This document shows positions 59,891-64,000 of a stretch of 64,000 nucleotides of DNA, one piece after another. Within the stretch, counting starts at the first letter, position 1. The number at the start of each line of letters is the position of its first letter. This DNA comes from Erwinia sorbitola. Its GTDB lineage: Bacteria > Pseudomonadota > Gammaproteobacteria > Enterobacterales > Enterobacteriaceae. The DNA lies in assembly GCF_009738185.1 (NCBI RefSeq), contig NZ_CP046509.1, positions 1,305,501 to 1,369,500 on the forward strand, written 5' to 3'. The translations under genes were made by a program, and so were the position numbers. The notes under the pieces are model-generated. The model did not search any database. It was not told the origin of the DNA and saw only the letters and a program-made list of their open reading frames with translations.

Positions 59891-60055
59891 GTGCCCGCCC
59901 GGGCTGCTGTTTACTGGTCGATTACGGCTGTTAATTTCCTCCTGAATATGGCGAAAACTGTGACGGAGTCTACACTTTCTGCGCGACTCACCGTTTAGCG
60001 CTGGTTTCACTATAAAAGTGAGCGCCACAGATCTTTCTTCTTATTCAGGGATTTT

Positions 60056-61504
60056 ATGAACACAATATCCAATGACTCATCAGACGATGAGTCTGCACGC
60101 GCGGTTACCGTGCGGCAGCGAATTTTCTTTGTGGTGCTGGTTGCCACGATGGGCGCACTGGCATTTGGTTATGACACCGGCATTATCTCCGGAGCTTTAC
60201 CTTATATGTCTGCGCCTGCCGACCAGGGTGGGTTGGGCCTGACCTCGTTTACTGAGGGGCTGGTTGCCTCTTCACTGGTATTTGGTGCGGCACTGGGTTC
60301 ATTTCTTAGCGGTTTCTTCTCTGACAAATTTGGCCGACGTATTACCCTGCGTAGCCTGGCCGTACTGTTTGTCCTCGGTTCACTCGGTACTGCGCTGGCA
60401 CCCACTGTTCCGGTCATGGTTGCTATGCGCTTCCTGCTCGGCATTGCTGTTGGCGGCGGTTCGGCTACGGTTCCGGTATTTATTGCGGAAATCGCCGGGC
60501 CTAAGCTGCGGGCACCGCTGGTTAGTCGCAATGAGCTGATGATTGTTACCGGCCAGCTCATTGCCTATGTTGCCAGCACCTTACTCAGCTATCTGCTGCA
60601 TGATGAACATCTCTGGCGCTATATGCTGGCAATTGCCATGATCCCCGGGCTGCTGCTGTTTATCGGTACCTTCTTTGTTCCTGCCTCGCCGCACTGGATG
60701 GTGGCGGAAGGGCGACTGCATGAGGCAAAGAAAATCTTGAAACACCTGCGCGAGACGCCGCGTGAGGTACGTAAAGAGATGAATGAGATGAAAAAGCAGG
60801 CGCGAAAAGCGGAGCGCGGGCCGGATGTCAGGACGCTGATCAGAGAAAAGTGGGTGCTGCGTCTGCTGTTAATCGGCATGGGGCTGGGTTTTGTTATCCA
60901 GTTTACCGGCGTTAACGGCTTTATGTATTACACCCCGATTATTCTCAAATCTACCGGGCTGGGCACCAGTGCAGCCATCGCCGCAACCATCGGCAATGGC
61001 GTGGTGTCGGTAATTGCTACCTTTGTCGGCATCTGGGCGGTCAGCCGCTTCCCGCGCCGAAAAATGCTGATGACCGGGCTGTTTTTTGTGATCACCGCGC
61101 AGGTGTTGCTGGGGCTGGTGATGACGCTGGTACCCGTGGGGTTAACTCAGAGCTATATGGCGCTGGGGCTGATTCTGCTGTTCCTGTTCTTTATGCAGAT
61201 GTGCATATCGCCGGTGTACTGGCTGCTGATGTCAGAGCTGTTCCCGATGCAGTTACGCGGTGCGCTAACCGGAACGGCGGTATCCATGCAGTGGATTTTT
61301 AATGCGATTGTTGCGTTCAGCTTCCCGCCGCTGATGGCTTTTGCTGGCAGTAAGGTCTTCTTTATCTTTGCCATTATCAATATTGGCTCGCTGGCTTTTG
61401 TGGCACTCATGCTGCCTGAAACCCGTGGAAAAAGTCTGGAAGAGATCGAGCAGCATATGCGCGATAAATTTGGTGAGAAGAACGTAAGCGAAGAGCCAGC
61501 GTAA
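60056..61504 (+). CDS. sugar/H+ symporter, MFS sugar-porter family (inositol transporter-like)
   Basis: A 482-residue, 12-helix sugar porter with FGYDTGIISGALPYM, the loop DKFGRRITL, PVFIAEIAGPKLRAPLVSRNELMIVTGQL cut into PVFIAEIAGP and LMIVTGQLIA, QFTGVNGFMYYTPII, and PETRGKSLEEIEQHM. It fits the IolT/myo-inositol-type branch more than GalP/AraE, but the sugar is uncertain. The PESPR-type motif appears as PASPHW. It is absent from this spot in E. coli. Confidence 0.88.
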   Translation: MNTISNDSSDDESARAVTVRQRIFFVVLVATMGALAFGYDTGIISGALPYMSAPADQGGLGLTSFTEGLVASSLVFGAALGSFLSGFFSDKFGRRITLRSLAVLFVLGSLGTALAPTVPVMVAMRFLLGIAVGGGSATVPVFIAEIAGPKLRAPLVSRNELMIVTGQLIAYVASTLLSYLLHDEHLWRYMLAIAMIPGLLLFIGTFFVPASPHWMVAEGRLHEAKKILKHLRETPREVRKEMNEMKKQARKAERGPDVRTLIREKWVLRLLLIGMGLGFVIQFTGVNGFMYYTPIILKSTGLGTSAAIAATIGNGVVSVIATFVGIWAVSRFPRRKMLMTGLFFVITAQVLLGLVMTLVPVGLTQSYMALGLILLFLFFMQMCISPVYWLLMSELFPMQLRGALTGTAVSMQWIFNAIVAFSFPPLMAFAGSKVFFIFAIINIGSLAFVALMLPETRGKSLEEIEQHMRDKFGEKNVSEEPA

Positions 61505-61510
61505 CGATGA

Positions 61511-61548
61511 AGCGGCAGGCTCAAATTGTGTTATCTGAGCCTGCCGCT
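61511..61548. terminator. 13-bp perfect stem-loop between convergent genes
   Basis: AGCGGCAGGCTCA (61511-61523) pairs with TGAGCCTGCCGCT (61536-61548) around 12 bases, between the symporter and flk stops. Confidence 0.7.
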
Positions 61549-61557
61549 TAAGGTGAA

Positions 61558-62607
61558 TTAAAACAGCATCCACAGTGCCAGAACCAGCAGGAACAGCACG
61601 GCAAAGGCGGTAAATACCGGCCGGTTCGCCAGGGGTTGCAGCACCGGTGGCAGTGCGCCCCAAAATGGAATAACGATCGGCTGCGGCTTAATTTCACTGT
61701 CGGCCAGATGCTGCTCTTGCAGACGTTCTGCACGGCGGCTGAAAAGCAGATTGAGCAGATCCTGCGTTTGAGTGGGTGTCAGCAGCGTCTGCGGAGTGAC
61801 GTTAAAGCGCTGCTGGCTGTAGTCCTCCAGCATCCGCTGTTCACCTGCATCCGGCGGCTGTTTCAGCGTGGCGGTCAGCTGCGCCAGCGTGGTTGCAGCG
61901 TGCTGGCTCAGGGTATGGCTGGCCTGTAAATACTGGTTCATCAGCGGGAAAATACGTGAAGGAATGGGATCGCCGCTGTGCAGATTAACCACTTTTAATA
62001 GCGCAGCCCACAGTTTAACCGGCTGTTCCCCGGTGGCCGCTGCCAGGCGTGAAATCTGCTGATTTAGCGTCTGATGTTCGGCCGGAAGCAGTGAGCGGTC
62101 GGTAACGCGGTTCTGCTGTGGCTGCGGAATAGCCATCTGGCCATTTTGTAACATCGTCAACACCTGGCGCAGCTGATCCGGGTTGAGCGAACTGAGCACG
62201 GTATGGCCGAATTGCTGACGGATAAAATCGCTGACAGCCTGGCGGTTATTGCCGGTCGGCAACAAATCAGTCAGCTGTTGCAGCAGCTGGCGCGTGGCGT
62301 GGGTATTCTGTACCTGCGACAGACGAGTATTGAGGAACTGCTCCGCAGGCGGAAAATGACGCGCCTGAAGCCCCGCATCATTTTTCACTCCAACCTCGTG
62401 GCGCAGTCCGGCCCACAGCTCTGCAGATTTCAGCGAACTAAGCGACATAATCTTAACGATCAGGCGTTCCAGCGTGGTGCGCTGTGCGGGTGTGAGAGGC
62501 TGTTCGCCGGTTCCCGCACTGGTGCCCGGGCGGGCAGCGCCGGGCCTGGCATCAATAGCCGGGCGATCGCCGGGTAACGGCGCACCGGGGCCGCTTATAG
62601 GTTGCAT
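61558..62607 (-). CDS. flk: flagellar biosynthesis regulator Flk
   Basis: A 349-residue protein anchored by a single C-terminal helix (PVFTAFAVLFLLVLALWMLF). The start MQPISGPGAPLPGDRP, RTTLERLIVKIMSLSS, GNNRQAVSDFIRQQFG and IPQPQQNRVTDRSLLPAEH match enterobacterial Flk. It couples flagellar ring assembly to FlgM export and blocks premature export. Position next to yfcJ is as in E. coli, apart from the inserted symporter. Confidence 0.92.
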   Translation of the reverse strand: MQPISGPGAPLPGDRPAIDARPGAARPGTSAGTGEQPLTPAQRTTLERLIVKIMSLSSLKSAELWAGLRHEVGVKNDAGLQARHFPPAEQFLNTRLSQVQNTHATRQLLQQLTDLLPTGNNRQAVSDFIRQQFGHTVLSSLNPDQLRQVLTMLQNGQMAIPQPQQNRVTDRSLLPAEHQTLNQQISRLAAATGEQPVKLWAALLKVVNLHSGDPIPSRIFPLMNQYLQASHTLSQHAATTLAQLTATLKQPPDAGEQRMLEDYSQQRFNVTPQTLLTPTQTQDLLNLLFSRRAERLQEQHLADSEIKPQPIVIPFWGALPPVLQPLANRPVFTAFAVLFLLVLALWMLF

Positions 62608-62749
62608 GGCGAAGTCCTTCAGTCAGAGTCAACGTCCGGGGGGCGCCGGAGCAAAATGGTTATCCGCTATGATAACAACCCCGCCCGGTGATAGGTAGAG
62701 GAAGGGGGGACAATTGCGGCGCTTTACTGCTTTTTTTAATCTTGCCTGC

Positions 62750-63784
62750 TTACATGTAGTGCAGAGTCCATGTAACGATGCCGTTGGCCTTTCCGGCAGT
62801 GATGCGTTTTTCAGTCTGATAATAGCGTGCCCGCAGTGAGACAGTCACCACGCCGCTGGTGAGCGGATAGCTGGCGATTTGCCAGCGTTTACCTATTTCA
62901 ACCGGGAGAGTGCTGGTGGCGTGTAATATTTGCAGCGCTATGCCGCTGGCGGTGTTTGTCTCTTTACTGAGAGCGATCAAACCGGGAGTTGTTGCATCAG
63001 CAGGGCGGGTACCAGCGAGTTGCATCATCACGTTGAAATCACCGGAGACGTCGGTATCGCAGAGAAAATTCAGTGCGAAGGCCTGACCCTTATTAACTGA
63101 GCCGATACCGGATCCCAGCCCGCCTCCGCTGCGGATCCTCACCGGACCCAGCGCAACACTAAATGAGGATGGCCCCTGAATCCGGCAGCTGTGAGCAATA
63201 AATGTCAGGCCGGAAGTGGCATCCAGCATTACAAATTTCGCACTTTTTACCCCGCTCTCCGCGCCAATACGGAAAAGCTCAATGCGCGGTTTGATTGGAG
63301 TGACTTGCTCCGGGCGACTCGGTGTTTTTGCGGTTTTGACAATCTCAACGGCGACATCGAGCGAAAAACGCTGCCAGGTGCGCGGCGGCATTTGCCGAGC
63401 GGCATTGTGATTATTGATGGTTATCCCGGTATTGACGACGCTGTACTCACTCCCGCGATCGCCGTTGATCGTGGTGTAGAGCGTTAAACCATTACCCAGT
63501 GTTTGCGTACTGGTCTGGCGAACAAAAAAAGCCACTTCATCCTCCTGCTGAAGAGGATCGCTGATACTGCACAAGACGTTGATGGTGAAGGTCTGGTTAA
63601 ATACTGTACGGCCAATGGGCAGGGAAGCGGAGAGCTTGATACCGTTGCTGCCATTAAAGGTTACCAGGGGAAATGGGTCGCGAATGTCCGGAATACACTT
63701 CAGCGAACTTGCTGCGGTATTCAGGCTTAAGCATGACAGTGCCAATACGACAACACCTGACAGAAGTACTTTACGATTTTTCAT
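62750..63784 (-). CDS. fimbrial adhesin/minor pilin of a chaperone-usher operon
   Basis: A 344-residue secreted protein (signal ending NTAAS), with a pilin-like C-terminal half: FIAHSCRIQGPSSFSVALGPV, a Cys pair with LNFLCDTDVSGDFNVMM, and a donor-strand-type end GIVTWTLHYM. The N-terminal half (CIPDIRDPFPLVTFNG) with its own cysteines is likely the receptor-binding lectin domain, so this is probably the tip adhesin. It follows the usher gene by 15 bases, as the last gene of the operon. Confidence 0.85.
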   Translation of the reverse strand: MKNRKVLLSGVVVLALSCLSLNTAASSLKCIPDIRDPFPLVTFNGSNGIKLSASLPIGRTVFNQTFTINVLCSISDPLQQEDEVAFFVRQTSTQTLGNGLTLYTTINGDRGSEYSVVNTGITINNHNAARQMPPRTWQRFSLDVAVEIVKTAKTPSRPEQVTPIKPRIELFRIGAESGVKSAKFVMLDATSGLTFIAHSCRIQGPSSFSVALGPVRIRSGGGLGSGIGSVNKGQAFALNFLCDTDVSGDFNVMMQLAGTRPADATTPGLIALSKETNTASGIALQILHATSTLPVEIGKRWQIASYPLTSGVVTVSLRARYYQTEKRITAGKANGIVTWTLHYM

Positions 63785-63799
63785 TTCAACGACTCATTG

Positions 63800-64000
63800 T
63801 TAGAGAGTGGATGTCGGCAGGCAGGGCTGTTCAAAACGTTCAAAGCCGTTTTGCGCATCCACCAGAGGGCTGAGATGTACTTTCAGCATGCATATCTCCT
63901 CATCACCTGATGTCACTCGCAGACGCGAATCTCCCGCTGGCAGACGGACATAAATGATATCGCCCTGAGCAACCAACCCGAGATTTGTTCCCTCTTCATC
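63800..64000 (-). CDS. fimbrial outer-membrane usher, C-terminal end (partial)
   Basis: Minus-strand frame from the window edge gives 66 codons before TAA at 63802-63800: DEEGTNLGLVAQGDIIYVRL, PAGDSRLRVTSGDEEICMLK and a Cys-containing end ENGFERFEQPCLP-like tail. This is typical of the C-terminal beta-sandwich of FimD/PapC ushers. The gene continues beyond the window. It is immediately upstream of the adhesin gene. Confidence 0.75.
   Translation of the reverse strand, partial: DEEGTNLGLVAQGDIIYVRLPAGDSRLRVTSGDEEICMLKVHLSPLVDAQNGFERFEQPCLPTSTL

Noticed and set aside
59326..59934. A 202-codon frame overlapping yfcJ
   Set aside because: Out of frame with the transporter and strongly Arg/Ala/Gly biased, a frame shadow.

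Overview
The window reads as chromosome of an enterobacterium, most likely Erwinia or a close relative (Erwiniaceae). The gene order fabB-mnmC-yfcL-epmC-yfcA-mepA-aroC-prmB-smrB-sixA-fadJ-fadI-yfcZ-fadL-mlaA-yfdC-argW matches the 52-53 minute region of the E. coli map, and yfcJ and flk lie beyond fabB as they do there. A leaderless pectin lyase of the soft-rot type points to a plant-associated member. No contradictory marker (rRNA, plasmid or phage structural genes) is present.

Layout. 1-7.9 kb: universal stress protein, an unrecognised membrane protein, two small lipoproteins (one of 53 codons), a YhjX-type pyruvate-regulated MFS transporter, a chemoreceptor and a YbdG-type mechanosensitive channel. 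The yhjX/chemoreceptor spacer carries a candidate YpdB operator, a perfect FNR palindrome and a FliA-type promoter. 7.9-11.3 kb: a low-GC four-gene cassette (GT-C-like membrane protein, SMR/EamA-type small flippase, UbiA-family polyprenyl-phosphate phosphoribosyltransferase, divergent-PAP2 phosphatase) that looks like a complete route for making, flipping and using a lipid-linked pentose. 11.5 kb: pectin lyase. 12.5-21.2 kb: a relic genomic island in tRNA-Arg(CCU), holding a type I (IB-like) restriction-modification system, a nuclease-PUA gene interrupted by an amber codon, an ankyrin protein and the decayed start of a tyrosine integrase; a degenerate copy of the tRNA 3' end marks the far border.

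21-30 kb: yfdC, then the complete cytochrome c maturation operon ccmABCDEFGH with a separate ccmI, then mlaA. 30-36 kb: fatty-acid uptake and anaerobic beta-oxidation genes (fadL, fadI, fadJ) with visible FadR boxes. 36-41 kb: sixA, smrB, prmB, aroC, mepA, yfcA. 41-46 kb: an insertion relative to E. coli, holding a CHASE4/PAS/GGDEF/EAL enzyme and a second chemoreceptor. 46-51 kb: epmC, yfcL, mnmC, fabB (with adjacent FadR and FabR boxes), a YjbR-family protein and a YceK-like lipoprotein. 51-58 kb: a six-gene sugar ABC transporter/FGGY kinase/SIS isomerase operon. 58-64 kb: yfcJ, an inositol/sugar symporter, flk, and the end of a chaperone-usher fimbrial operon that runs off the window.

Shared themes are lipid control (FadR/FabR), motility and c-di-GMP signalling (two receptors, one GGDEF-EAL enzyme, flk), plant-wall and sugar use (pectin lyase, ABC operon, symporter) and defence (type I system and accessory genes). 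The strongest candidate for a little-described system is the lipid-linked pentose cassette; the second is the accessory part of the argW island. All family assignments come from reading the sequence and from memory of family features; no database search was run.
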